Positions 1-8,256 of a stretch of 35,049 bases of DNA are shown here, piece by piece. The notes under the pieces were generated by a model. That model worked only from the letters and a program-made list of their open reading frames with translations, made no database searches and was not told the DNA's origin. Position 1 is the stretch's first letter; the number at the start of each line of letters is the position of its first letter. The stretch comes from Clostridia bacterium. Its GTDB lineage: Bacteria > Bacillota_A > Clostridia > Monoglobales > Monoglobaceae. The stretch is from positions 1 to 35,049 of the forward strand of contig JAFSDQ010000027.1 in the NCBI GenBank assembly GCA_017436135.1, given 5' to 3'. The translations under genes and the position numbers were made by a program.

Positions 1-600
1 GTTCATAAGAACTACTGTTTCGCCGCCCTCTCTGTCAAAGCGGACAACATTTACTCTCTGGTCAAGTGTTCCCAGCGGATAGTCAATATTCGGGTCATCA
101 ATAGGCGGACAGGTATACGTAGATCCATCCTTCATCTTATACCTTCTGATATATGCAACTCTCTCCGGTGCCTGACCGACTATATGTCCCATTTTTGCAG
201 GTTTTAAGTCAGCGAGTGCCAATTGAGCTGCGTCCGCTATTCTCTGTTTCAGAAACTCAACATATTTCTCTATCTGCGCCTCGTCTACTTCAAAGCCTTT
301 CGGCGGGGTAACACAAGGACCTGTATGAGTATGAGTCCCCGAAAGAAAAATGTTATCCTTGGGGATGCCCGTTGCGCGTTCAATTTCGGCACAATATTCG
401 TCGGTGTCATTGCCATAAAATCCGCAGATATCAACACTTATTAAAGCTATTTTCTTGCTCCCTCGGGAAATTACCGCGGCTCTGACCTCAATATCATCCA
501 AAAAGCCTTTTGCATATCTCGGTATATAATATCCATCTACTCCAATGCCCAAAGGAGGATTGACATTTACCTGCGCATAGCCTACTTTTAAATTGCTCAT
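1..600 (-). CDS. Neutral/alkaline ceramidase-like hydrolase, N-terminal part (runs off the left edge)
   Basis: Reading leftwards from ATG at 600 gives 200 residues that remain open at the window edge. The start is supported by AAGGAGG about 8 nt upstream. The sequence opens MSNLKVGYAQVNVNPPLG and contains SVDICGFYG and, near residue 90, the histidine-rich SGTHTHTGP. Both are typical of the N-terminal domain of the neutral/alkaline non-lysosomal ceramidase family (Pfam PF04734). In that family the histidines bind a catalytic zinc. There is no signal peptide, so this copy looks cytoplasmic. Many such proteins in anaerobes sit in sugar-catabolic clusters rather than lipid clusters, so the true substrate may be an N-acylated sugar derivative (inference). 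It lies 18 nt downstream of the nagA-like gene, presumably in the same transcript. Family assignment is firm, substrate unknown. Confidence 0.82.
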   Translation of the reverse strand, partial: MSNLKVGYAQVNVNPPLGIGVDGYYIPRYAKGFLDDIEVRAAVISRGSKKIALISVDICGFYGNDTDEYCAEIERATGIPKDNIFLSGTHTHTGPCVTPPKGFEVDEAQIEKYVEFLKQRIADAAQLALADLKPAKMGHIVGQAPERVAYIRRYKMKDGSTYTCPPIDDPNIDYPLGTLDQRVNVVRFDREGGETVVLMN

Positions 601-618
601 ATTTTTATCCTCCTTAAA

Positions 619-1776
619 CTAAAACTGAATTTCTCCGTTCAGCATTACACGCTTTACATTAAATTTATCGTCAACAAACACTAAATCTGCCTTCTTACCC
701 GCTACAATTGAGCCAATTTCGTTGTCCATACCGATTGCGCGCGCCGGTGTTGTTGCCGCCATATAAAACGCTTGTGCTATACCGCAATTTGTATGGGTCA
801 TTATGTTTCTGCACGCAAGTTCCATTGTCATCTTACTTCCCGCAATTCCGCCATTTGGATCAAAGTTTAAATCAGGCACATGCTTAAGTCTCTCGGGTGC
901 GGGGTTATTGTGCCTTGTACTGTCGGTAATAAGTACAACCTTCTCTATTCCTTTGCAGTGAATTATCAGCTGCTGCATTTCAGGATGAACATGCACTCCG
1001 CAAGAATCCGAAATAAGCTCGCAATAAACGTCGCTCTCCTTGAGGCAGTATTCATCGGGTCCATAGCCTCGAGTGCCGCCATAAACCTGAATTCTGTGTG
1101 TAGCATTCATAGTATGCGTTTCAATGGTTGGTCTGTATTTACCGAGTGCACGGATTTGCATAGGCGTCGCGTGGCTATGTCCCACAGCAAACGCAACATT
1201 CGGATTTACTTTTCTTGCATACTCCAGAAAAGGTAAAAGGTCTTCCCTCTCGGGTGCGACTGTCCATACCTTAACTAACATTCCTGCCTCGTCAACTATC
1301 GGGATAAAATCATCAGGCGAAACTCCACAACGCCAGGGATTTGTGTCAGAATGTGAGCCGTAAATAGGATTGGTATAGGGTCCCTCCATATATATCCCCT
1401 TTACGCTGGGTAGATTCGGAATTGCCGCTTTTATGTTGCGTATAACCTCTAAAGTAGTTTCGCGGTTCATATGATAATCCGGAGTTGCCAGAATAGAGGT
1501 AGAACCATGCTCCAAAAAGAATTCTGCCGCCTCTTTTACCTCATAACAATCAGAATATCCGTTACCGCCGTGCACGTGAATATCTATAAAGCCGGGACCT
1601 ACATATGCGCCTTCTGCATCAATCACATCAGCACCGATGGGAATTTCAATATCGCGACAGCTTCCAACCTGCACAATTTTGTCACCCTCTATAATTATAA
1701 TGCCATCCCACAGTATGCCTCTTTCAAGCACCACCTGTGCATTTTTAATTGCCTTTATATTTTTCACATATATCAT
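619..1776 (-). CDS. NagA-like amidohydrolase (N-acetylglucosamine-6-phosphate deacetylase family)
   Basis: 385 residues, close to the usual 380-400 of NagA, which removes acetate from GlcNAc-6-phosphate in the cytoplasm. Metal-site residues of the amidohydrolase fold are visible in order: GFIDIHVHGG (His67, His69), MEGPY (Glu131), VGHSHA (His200), ETHTMNA (His221) and LITDST (Asp285, the general acid/base in the family). The classical HLFNAM segment is replaced by ETHTMNAT, and the start of the metal site is otherwise canonical, so the enzyme may act on a different N-acetylated sugar. The ATG at 1776 lies 8 nt after the stop of the upstream isomerase-like gene, so the two are co-transcribed. 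The ribosome binding site is weak (AAAGAAAGAG), which fits translational coupling. Amidohydrolase family is sure; deacetylase activity is likely. Confidence 0.85.
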   Translation of the reverse strand: MIYVKNIKAIKNAQVVLERGILWDGIIIIEGDKIVQVGSCRDIEIPIGADVIDAEGAYVGPGFIDIHVHGGNGYSDCYEVKEAAEFFLEHGSTSILATPDYHMNRETTLEVIRNIKAAIPNLPSVKGIYMEGPYTNPIYGSHSDTNPWRCGVSPDDFIPIVDEAGMLVKVWTVAPEREDLLPFLEYARKVNPNVAFAVGHSHATPMQIRALGKYRPTIETHTMNATHRIQVYGGTRGYGPDEYCLKESDVYCELISDSCGVHVHPEMQQLIIHCKGIEKVVLITDSTRHNNPAPERLKHVPDLNFDPNGGIAGSKMTMELACRNIMTHTNCGIAQAFYMAATTPARAIGMDNEIGSIVAGKKADLVFVDDKFNVKRVMLNGEIQF

Positions 1777-1784
1777 CTCTTTCT

Positions 1785-2627
1785 TTATGGATTGCTAAAT
1801 TGCGCCTGCAGTATCGGGTCAAAAATCTCTTTAAGAAATTCGGCTGACTCTGCCAAATCCTCGCGCGTGTATGGCGAATTGATTTCTATGATAACGCTGC
1901 CATCATACTTATCACGACACATACGCCCTGCAAGTTCCCGCAAGGGAATAAGTCCGCCTGCACCTAAAGCCACTCCGGTAAAACGTGATGAATTCTTTAT
2001 GTCAGCACCGTACGGATCCCATTTCCAATCCTTGAAATGTGCGTGAACCATACGGTCACGAAGCAGTTCATAAGCCTCAATCGCATCATCGTCAACGAAA
2101 AAGAAATTGCCTGCATCAAATACGTATCCAAGCTCCGGTACAGCATCAAGTATTTTTCGTATATCATGCATATAAGTGTCAGCGCGAAGTGCGCCTGATT
2201 GATTTTCAATGGTAACCATAACGCCCGAACCTTTGGCATATTCGGCAACATCCGTAAGACTCTCAATCATTTTTTCCCGCATATCGTCAAACTCTTGGAG
2301 GCTGCGTGCATACGCTACCTTTGGAGCTACCATAATAAGCGGTATGTTAAACTTTTCAAGCTGGTCAATGTATTCCTTTACTGTATCAAGATTTTTCCGC
2401 TTTACCTGTTTTTCCGATGTAACAATATCGGGATGCGCGATAAGGGACTTCGGTGTAATTCCCGCCTCATTAAGCATCTCAACATGTTGTCTTATCGAGT
2501 ATGTAGGCAACCATCCCTCTGAAATATCGGCGCACTTTACGCCGCACTCGCTTATATATGCAAACCCATCCTCGGGGGTCGGGAATGCACCGCTCATCAG
2601 ATAGGTCGCAAAAATAGCCAAATCCAT
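1785..2627 (-). CDS. Sugar phosphate isomerase/epimerase-like TIM barrel (AP endonuclease family 2)
   Basis: 280 residues with no signal peptide, the usual size for xylose-isomerase-like TIM-barrel proteins. The metal-binding pattern of the family can be followed: MVTIENQSG (Glu), YVFDAGNFFF (Asp), MVHAHFKDW (His, Lys) and VIIEINSPY (Glu). Relatives isomerise or epimerise sugars, keto-sugars or inositol derivatives. The start codon overlaps the stop of the upstream homologous gene as TAATG, a strong sign of translational coupling. The two products are only distantly alike, so they may do successive steps or form a pair. The exact substrate cannot be read from the sequence. Confidence 0.85.
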   Translation of the reverse strand: MDLAIFATYLMSGAFPTPEDGFAYISECGVKCADISEGWLPTYSIRQHVEMLNEAGITPKSLIAHPDIVTSEKQVKRKNLDTVKEYIDQLEKFNIPLIMVAPKVAYARSLQEFDDMREKMIESLTDVAEYAKGSGVMVTIENQSGALRADTYMHDIRKILDAVPELGYVFDAGNFFFVDDDAIEAYELLRDRMVHAHFKDWKWDPYGADIKNSSRFTGVALGAGGLIPLRELAGRMCRDKYDGSVIIEINSPYTREDLAESAEFLKEIFDPILQAQFSNP

Positions 2628-3484
2628 TATTCTGCCTCCTGCATCAGCTTCTTGAGATATTTAACCGTCTTCTTGATATCCTCAAGCTGTTGAGGACCTG
2701 TGATTTCGCGTTCGATATACAAATCACCCTTATAGCCACCCTTTAAAAGCTTTGGCAAAAATACAGGGAAGTTTACATCGCCTTCGCCGACAACTTGCTC
2801 TTTTCCGAGCTTATAAAAATCTCCTTCAGGGTATCCACCGTCCTTAATATGTACGCCACGAATTTTATCGCCGAAAATATCCAATGCGTCGATTGGGTTA
2901 CCTCTGCCGTATATCAAGAGGTTAGCAGGGTCAAGGTTTACGCCCACATTTTCATAACCGATATCCTGAATAGCACGCATCATTGTAACAGGAGTTTCCT
3001 GACCTGTTTCAAAGTTAAAGTACATATCCTTGCTCTGACAATATTCAGTAAGATTTTTCAGTGCTACGATTACTCCACGGTATCCGTTATAAGACGGGCT
3101 CTCGGGAATAAATCCAGCATGTGTTGCAAAGTCGTGAACGCCCAAAAGTGCAGCGTAATCTACGCCTTTTTTCAAATTCTCCAAACGGAGCCCACGATAA
3201 GCCTCGGGAACAAGACCCAAAGCGTCAGGTCCGTCAACAAAGTTCCACATATTTCTGGATGGACCTGTAAGCCATGTACCCCAAACCGAAGTAACATTAA
3301 ATCTTCCGTCAAGTTTCTTTAAAAGTTCTTCTGCTTTTTCCTCGGTCATAAATGTTAAATCATTACACTTAATCTGAAATGTTTCAATGCCTGCCTCCTG
3401 AAGAAGATCCAGATTACGTTCATCTCCTTCGTCGAAGAAAAGTTGCAAGCTTCTGATAACACCGATTTTATTATTGTACTTCAT
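2627..3484 (-). CDS. Sugar phosphate isomerase/epimerase-like TIM barrel (second, divergent copy)
   Basis: 285 residues, cytoplasmic. Family metal ligands are visible in FNFETGQETP (Glu), VGVNLDPANLL (Asp), GVHIKDGG (His, Lys) and LYIEREITG (Glu), the pattern seen in the xylose isomerase-like/AP endonuclease 2 superfamily. The start ATG at 3484 has AGAGG about 12 nt upstream. The stop overlaps the next gene's ATG (TAATG). It follows the unknown TIM-barrel gene by about 30 nt. In comparable loci such proteins convert sugars freed from the polymer into central metabolites, often together with a Gfo/Idh/MocA oxidoreductase like the one near 25.7 kb. That partnership is inference. Confidence 0.85.
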   Translation of the reverse strand: MKYNNKIGVIRSLQLFFDEGDERNLDLLQEAGIETFQIKCNDLTFMTEEKAEELLKKLDGRFNVTSVWGTWLTGPSRNMWNFVDGPDALGLVPEAYRGLRLENLKKGVDYAALLGVHDFATHAGFIPESPSYNGYRGVIVALKNLTEYCQSKDMYFNFETGQETPVTMMRAIQDIGYENVGVNLDPANLLIYGRGNPIDALDIFGDKIRGVHIKDGGYPEGDFYKLGKEQVVGEGDVNFPVFLPKLLKGGYKGDLYIEREITGPQQLEDIKKTVKYLKKLMQEAE

Positions 3485-3514
3485 ATAATATCAAACCTCT
3501 CTTTATAATCTATT

Positions 3515-4525
3515 TTAGCCCTTCGGAAAGAACATTTCTTTAGCCTTTTTAAAGCGTCTCATTGCCTCATATTGTCTTTCAAGACTCTTCATTGTGGTTC
3601 CGCCTGCCCAGGGAGCTTCATAGAAGCCCAAAATTGCTTCAGGCGCATTAATGCTGAAATACTCCATAACATCTTGTTCACACCATGGACACTCGTTGCA
3701 GATTGAAAGACCCGGAATATACTTATAGCCTTTCTTTGCGTTGGGGATTGCCTGCTCGCGGAAGCGAACAAGGAACGGATCTTCCTCTACATAGGTCAGG
3801 TTCATCCACTTGTATTTCGGGTCATTGTAATAGTCGATAACAATCTGCCTGTCAGCAATCCTTGTATAATGCTCCTCACGCAGAGCATTGTAATACCAAG
3901 GTCCGATAATCATATCGTCTATACCCATTCTCTTTGGGAACTCCTCGGGATTTGTGAAGAGTGCGTCTGCAGCTATGTACGGAGTGGCACCCGCCTCTCT
4001 TGTGCAGTCAAACAAATACTGCAAATCGTGCCAGAAGAGGTCGCCCTGGCGTATGATAGTGATATTACCCTCTTTATTTTTAACATGGTACTCATCCTCT
4101 TCGTCCATGCAAAGGCTAAGCACGTCAGGGCCGTCAAATATCTCGCATACCTCAAGTATTACGTCGCGGCAAACATTATAGTACGGCTTTGTAGATACCA
4201 TATATGCATATTCACCAAGCCAAGCATCGTGAGTAGCAGAGAAATTAACACGGGGGATTATTTTCAGCCCCAAATCTGCCGCTTTTTTCATTTGCTCCTT
4301 TACCCAATATCTGCTCTTGGACTGCGAAATAGCAAGTTCCGGATGGCTATTATAGCGAATACCGTCACCAACATCCAACAGAATGGTATTAAATCCGTGC
4401 TTTGCAGCTGCCGGAAGCAGCTGGTCCCACGCCTCGTCTTCAAATTTCATTGAGTCTTCCTTATTGTACCACATATTGTCCGATAGGGTTACATAAAAAA
4501 TCCATTTTTTTTCGTTGTTTGTCAT
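3515..4525 (-). CDS. Uncharacterised glycoside-hydrolase-like TIM-barrel protein
   Basis: 336 residues without signal peptide or membrane segment. The ATG at 4525 has AAGGTGAT about 7 nt upstream. The chain alternates strands and helices like a (beta/alpha)8 barrel: HGFNTILLDVGDG, LGLKIIPRVNFS, DVLSLCMDEEDEYH, GATPYIAADALF, DDMIIGPWYYN and ILGFYEAPWAG. Acidic residues at strand ends (DVGDG, MDEEDE, YEAPW) fit a glycosidase-like active site, but I cannot place it in a named family. An unusual cysteine cluster, ICNECPWCEQD, lies near residue 285. The position between secreted binding proteins and sugar isomerases suggests an intracellular role on imported oligosaccharides or sugar acids (inference). 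The CDS is certain; the function is not. Confidence 0.75.
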   Translation of the reverse strand: MTNNEKKWIFYVTLSDNMWYNKEDSMKFEDEAWDQLLPAAAKHGFNTILLDVGDGIRYNSHPELAISQSKSRYWVKEQMKKAADLGLKIIPRVNFSATHDAWLGEYAYMVSTKPYYNVCRDVILEVCEIFDGPDVLSLCMDEEDEYHVKNKEGNITIIRQGDLFWHDLQYLFDCTREAGATPYIAADALFTNPEEFPKRMGIDDMIIGPWYYNALREEHYTRIADRQIVIDYYNDPKYKWMNLTYVEEDPFLVRFREQAIPNAKKGYKYIPGLSICNECPWCEQDVMEYFSINAPEAILGFYEAPWAGGTTMKSLERQYEAMRRFKKAKEMFFPKG

Positions 4526-4567
4526 AGCAATATCACCTTTTTTGTTATTATTTATTATATTTTTTAT

Positions 4568-6484
4568 TTATTCTTCTGTAAAGTCTGCGCACAAAGCATT
4601 TCCCACAGGCATATAAAAATTATTTAAGTTGTATGTAAAGGTTTTGGTTTCACCTTTTGCAACGCTTACCTCTTCAGCCGAGAGTGTTTTGTTGTCTTTT
4701 TTTGTGAAAACCGAAAGCGTTCCCTCTTTGTCCTCAAAGGAAGTATTTTTTACAACAACCACCGCTCTGTACGTATCACCATATCGTGTGCTTTGAACAG
4801 CCACACCTACCGAATTGACAAGGCTTACCGACATTATGTTCAAGTCAAATAATTCCTCGGGTATTGAATGTACCAAATTCCCTGTCATCGTCCTCTCGCC
4901 GGTTGCGTCTCCGAAAAATTTTATGGTATCATCTATCGTGACGCTTCCGGTAAACGATTTCAGCCCCTGTCCCGAAACATCAAGTATCAGTTTATTGCTT
5001 GCCGGCAAATAGACTGCATCATTTATCTTAAGTCTCTGTCCGCTTACACTTTCAACCGCCGAGATACCCGACATCTTAACCGTCCCCGGATTTAACAAAA
5101 ATGTCGGTGTAACTTCAAGCTTATAATCCACTGTCGGTTTACTTAAACAGTAAGCCTGCATTATTGGGCAAATTGTATCCGGAGCATCCCATACAAATAC
5201 CCTTATGTCATCTAAACTTTTTCCCTCGGGTATAGTCAGTTCTCCCTCAAACAATGTGCGTTTGTTAACATCATCAAGCACACCCGGGATACGAGATATG
5301 CATATTGCTTCCTCATCTCTGTACCCAACCGCCACAGCAAAATCAGCATTGGATTTGCCGAGAGCCTGACTGTTTTTGCGTTCAATATAATCAGTAACTT
5401 CCGCTACCACACTTATTGTTCCTGATGCCGAAGTTATATTTTCCTCCGTTATTTTTGCAGAATTGTCATTGGTAAGCTCAACTTCCACTGTGCGAGTTTC
5501 AGTTGTGTTAAACACATAATTCTCTTTGCTTGCAGCATACATATCCGATATATGATTTTTTAAAATATCCTGTCTTGTGTTTTCCGTCACGCCGGTATAG
5601 ATATTACATACCGCAATATCACCTATAAAGGCTCCGCCCGCTCTGCCTGCTTTACCAAAGGTCATTCTGTTATAGTTTAAGTAGTCGCCATTATCGGCAC
5701 TTTTAAGATTTTTATGAATTACTTTCTCCGTGCCTGTATCGCCAATGGCGTATTTTCCGTTTATAAATGCAGATTCTCTCAATTTGCCGTCCGTATCGGT
5801 AAAGCGCGCAACAACAAAATGAATCCACTCTCCGTCATTTAAGCCAAGCTGGTCTTTAACTACCGAGCCCTGATTTCCGTTGATGGCTTTATTTGATGCA
5901 ATCAGCTCTGCAGTAGCCGTCGTCCCCGACTTAATACCAATACACGGATGCGCTGCCTGGAGAAGCCATGATTCTGCATTAACACGCCCGCCTGCAATAC
6001 CCATATTTACGAAATTCATCTCAAGGGCAAACGTGTTTCCGACTACGCTGTCATTTAATGAATATAGCCCCTTCGTTGCATATCCTGAATAATAATTGGA
6101 GTAGGGGCGAATCCACATTTCAATCAATATATTCTCATCGGCAATGGTTTCATGTTCCGCCGTAGCTGCATCATCAAAATCAATATCCACATAAGCATAA
6201 CGGTCCGTGTTTATGGGCGCATTAGTGATATTATCCCAATTCGCCAATGTCAAGTAGCCAACTCCATCAGGTGTTTCGCCATAAGTCGGCAAATTCTCGC
6301 CTCCGTACCCTACATTAGCAGTTGGATTTTTTTCGTCGCCGATTACAAGAGCGCCCGTTTCCTCATTCTTGCTTATCTTAAGTGAAAATACTTCTGTCAG
6401 CGTGTTCTCTGCTCCCCATACACTTGCAGGCAACAAAGAAATAAGCAAACAGATCGCAACAGCAAAAGATATATACTTTCTCAT
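4568..6484 (-). CDS. Secreted LamG-like/Ig-like multidomain protein
   Basis: 638 residues from the chosen ATG at 6484. An in-frame ATG at 6505 lacks a ribosome binding site, whereas AAGGGA lies 9-10 nt before 6484. The signal peptide MRKYISFAVAICLLISLLPASVWG is followed by AEN. Residues about 25-320 look like a concanavalin A/LamG jelly roll (YVDIDFDD, LIEMWIRPYSNYYSG, WIHFVVARFTD, FIGDIAVCNIYTG). The rest is beta-rich and Ig-like, including RVFVWDAPDTICPI, a motif style shared with two other secreted proteins of this locus. No catalytic motif, SLH or sortase signal is seen. A role in binding glycan or partner proteins outside the cell is likely. It is the last secreted product before the cytoplasmic enzymes of the operon. 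Confidence 0.8.
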   Translation of the reverse strand: MRKYISFAVAICLLISLLPASVWGAENTLTEVFSLKISKNEETGALVIGDEKNPTANVGYGGENLPTYGETPDGVGYLTLANWDNITNAPINTDRYAYVDIDFDDAATAEHETIADENILIEMWIRPYSNYYSGYATKGLYSLNDSVVGNTFALEMNFVNMGIAGGRVNAESWLLQAAHPCIGIKSGTTATAELIASNKAINGNQGSVVKDQLGLNDGEWIHFVVARFTDTDGKLRESAFINGKYAIGDTGTEKVIHKNLKSADNGDYLNYNRMTFGKAGRAGGAFIGDIAVCNIYTGVTENTRQDILKNHISDMYAASKENYVFNTTETRTVEVELTNDNSAKITEENITSASGTISVVAEVTDYIERKNSQALGKSNADFAVAVGYRDEEAICISRIPGVLDDVNKRTLFEGELTIPEGKSLDDIRVFVWDAPDTICPIMQAYCLSKPTVDYKLEVTPTFLLNPGTVKMSGISAVESVSGQRLKINDAVYLPASNKLILDVSGQGLKSFTGSVTIDDTIKFFGDATGERTMTGNLVHSIPEELFDLNIMSVSLVNSVGVAVQSTRYGDTYRAVVVVKNTSFEDKEGTLSVFTKKDNKTLSAEEVSVAKGETKTFTYNLNNFYMPVGNALCADFTEE

Positions 6485-6518
6485 TTTGAATAATCCCTTT
6501 TTCATTTTATTTTTGGGA

Positions 6519-6538
6519 GCGGATACGGGAATATCCGC
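6519..6538 (-). other. Intercistronic hairpin
   Basis: A perfect 7-bp stem (GCGGATA/TATCCGC) with a 6-nt loop lies between the SLH protein stop (6554) and the next start (6484). No U-run follows directly (CCCAAAAATAAAA on the transcript), so it looks like an mRNA-processing or stabilising element rather than a full terminator. Confidence 0.5.
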
Positions 6539-6553
6539 CCCTTATCTGTCATA

Positions 6554-8242
6554 TTATTTCTCTGCCCTCATAAGTCTGTAGAGCATTACTGCTGTTTCAG
6601 CTCTTGTTGCAGATTTTTTAGGTCCAAAGCTTCCGTCGCCCAAGCCGTTGATAACGCCCTTCTCTGCAAAAAAGTCAACTGCTACCTTTGCATAGTCGCT
6701 TATCTCTGCAGAATCGCTGAATTCAGGTGCCTCAACTGCCTTTCCGCCCTGAATGGTACGATGCAAAATCGTTGCCATGTCCTCACGGCTGATTTGAGCT
6801 TCAGGGTTGAAGTTTCCATTCTCGTCACCTGTAACAATACCAAGTTCTGCCGCTGCCGCTACATATGGTGCATACCAAGCATCCGTTGCTACATCCTTAA
6901 ATTTCGTCGATGTCTGTACTTCGGTATCTCCCATAGCAACCATAACCATCTTTACAAACTCTGCTCTTGTAACAAAAGCCTCGGGTGCATACGAATTCTC
7001 TGTGCGGCCGTTTACAATTCCGCGCTCGTATAAGAAGTAAACTGCATCCTCTGCCCAGGGGGTCTCACCCATATCAGAGAAAACCTTTGTTTCCGTTTTG
7101 TCTTCTTCAGCAGAAACAGGCAAATACATATTTCCTCCCGAGCCTTTATTTGAACCATTATTTTGAGAAGAACCGCCCTCTGATGGCTTTGATGCCTTCT
7201 CAACCTGCTTATCAAACTCATCTGCAGCAGCCTCAAGGGTGTCAAAAGTTTCTTCGCTCAAAGCTCCGATTACCGTTGCTTTCTTGAGGTCAGAAAGCAC
7301 ATTGTAAGCGCCCATATTTATACCTGGGAAGTATCCGCTGTAATTTTCAAAAATCTTCTGTACCTCTGTATCTGTCCCTGTTTCTATAATAGCTAAAAGA
7401 GTGCTTCCATACAAAACATCCTTGATTTTATCAAGGTCAAGTGTGCCGTTTGCTGCAACAATACGGCGAACAAACGCCTCTCTACTCTTTACCGAAATCA
7501 GCTTCGGTGTTACGTCGCTTTCCTCTGTACCATCATTATATCCGAATTCTTCATAAAATTCAACATACCACGCTTCAAAGTCAGCAGAATCAGCAATCTC
7601 AACAAATGCTGCCCCTCCGCTGGCTTTGCGTGCTGCCGCTTTAACCTTTTCGATTTCAGCTGCAACCTCAAGACTGTGGGTATAATCTGCAGGCAAGTTG
7701 CGTTCTACTGTTTTAAGCAGTGCCGCAAAGGTTGCTTTTCCATCATCGGTTGTAAGCGCAATGCTGTAGGTAGCATCCAAGCCCAAAGCCTCTGCATTTG
7801 TATTGAATGAACCCCAAAGTTCTGAAACAGTCTTGCCGTCTGCCATATTATCATACAAATCCTTTAATGCGTTATACACCATAATAGGATTTGTATAAGG
7901 GAATGTAGTTTGAGCAGGCGCCTCAAAGCTTCTTCCTGAAACAGTAACTGTGTAGGTTCCGCTCAAAAGCTCCGCAGACATAATCTGCTTATCAAAGGTA
8001 TATACCACTTCGCCGTCCTTATACTCACTTTTTGTTACTGCAGATAATATTCCTTTTCCTTCTTCATCTTCTACCAGAAGCAGTAAATCATCGCCGCCCT
8101 TGGTTGCCTCGGGAACAGTTCCTGTAACATCTATGCCGTTGGCACCGGCATCAAAGCTAACCTTTACAGTAGCTGCCGCCACAGGCAATACCGATGCACA
8201 GAGGAACAACGCGGTCAAAATTGCAAATATTTTCAATTTCAT
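6554..8242 (-). CDS. S-layer homology (SLH) cell-surface protein, C-terminal anchor
   Basis: 562 residues. ATG at 8242 has AAAGGAGG 8 nt upstream; a nearer ATG is out of frame and closes at once. Signal peptide MKLKIFAILTALFLCASVLPVAAA. Residues about 25-360 are acidic, alanine-rich and unassigned. After a Gly/Ser-rich linker (about 350-372) come three SLH repeats: DMGETPWAEDAVYFLYERGI, FKDVATDAWYAPYVAAAAEL and FSDSAEISDYAKVAVDFFAE, each followed by the F/Y-x-P-x4-(T/S)-R-A/E part (YAPEAFVTRAEF, FNPEAQISREDM, FGPKKSATRAET). Three SLH repeats normally bind pyruvylated secondary cell-wall polymer, so this protein should sit on the cell surface. It starts 14 nt after the stop of the other SLH protein. 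The N-terminal part may hold partner proteins or glycan. Confidence 0.9.
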   Translation of the reverse strand: MKLKIFAILTALFLCASVLPVAAATVKVSFDAGANGIDVTGTVPEATKGGDDLLLLVEDEEGKGILSAVTKSEYKDGEVVYTFDKQIMSAELLSGTYTVTVSGRSFEAPAQTTFPYTNPIMVYNALKDLYDNMADGKTVSELWGSFNTNAEALGLDATYSIALTTDDGKATFAALLKTVERNLPADYTHSLEVAAEIEKVKAAARKASGGAAFVEIADSADFEAWYVEFYEEFGYNDGTEESDVTPKLISVKSREAFVRRIVAANGTLDLDKIKDVLYGSTLLAIIETGTDTEVQKIFENYSGYFPGINMGAYNVLSDLKKATVIGALSEETFDTLEAAADEFDKQVEKASKPSEGGSSQNNGSNKGSGGNMYLPVSAEEDKTETKVFSDMGETPWAEDAVYFLYERGIVNGRTENSYAPEAFVTRAEFVKMVMVAMGDTEVQTSTKFKDVATDAWYAPYVAAAAELGIVTGDENGNFNPEAQISREDMATILHRTIQGGKAVEAPEFSDSAEISDYAKVAVDFFAEKGVINGLGDGSFGPKKSATRAETAVMLYRLMRAEK

Positions 8243-8256
8243 TTCATTTACCTCCT

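Noticed and set aside
1471..2046. Long plus-strand open frame (191 codons) and similar plus-strand frames within 1-33 kb
   Set aside because: They lie antisense to well-supported genes, lack ribosome binding sites and give cysteine/isoleucine-rich shadow translations.
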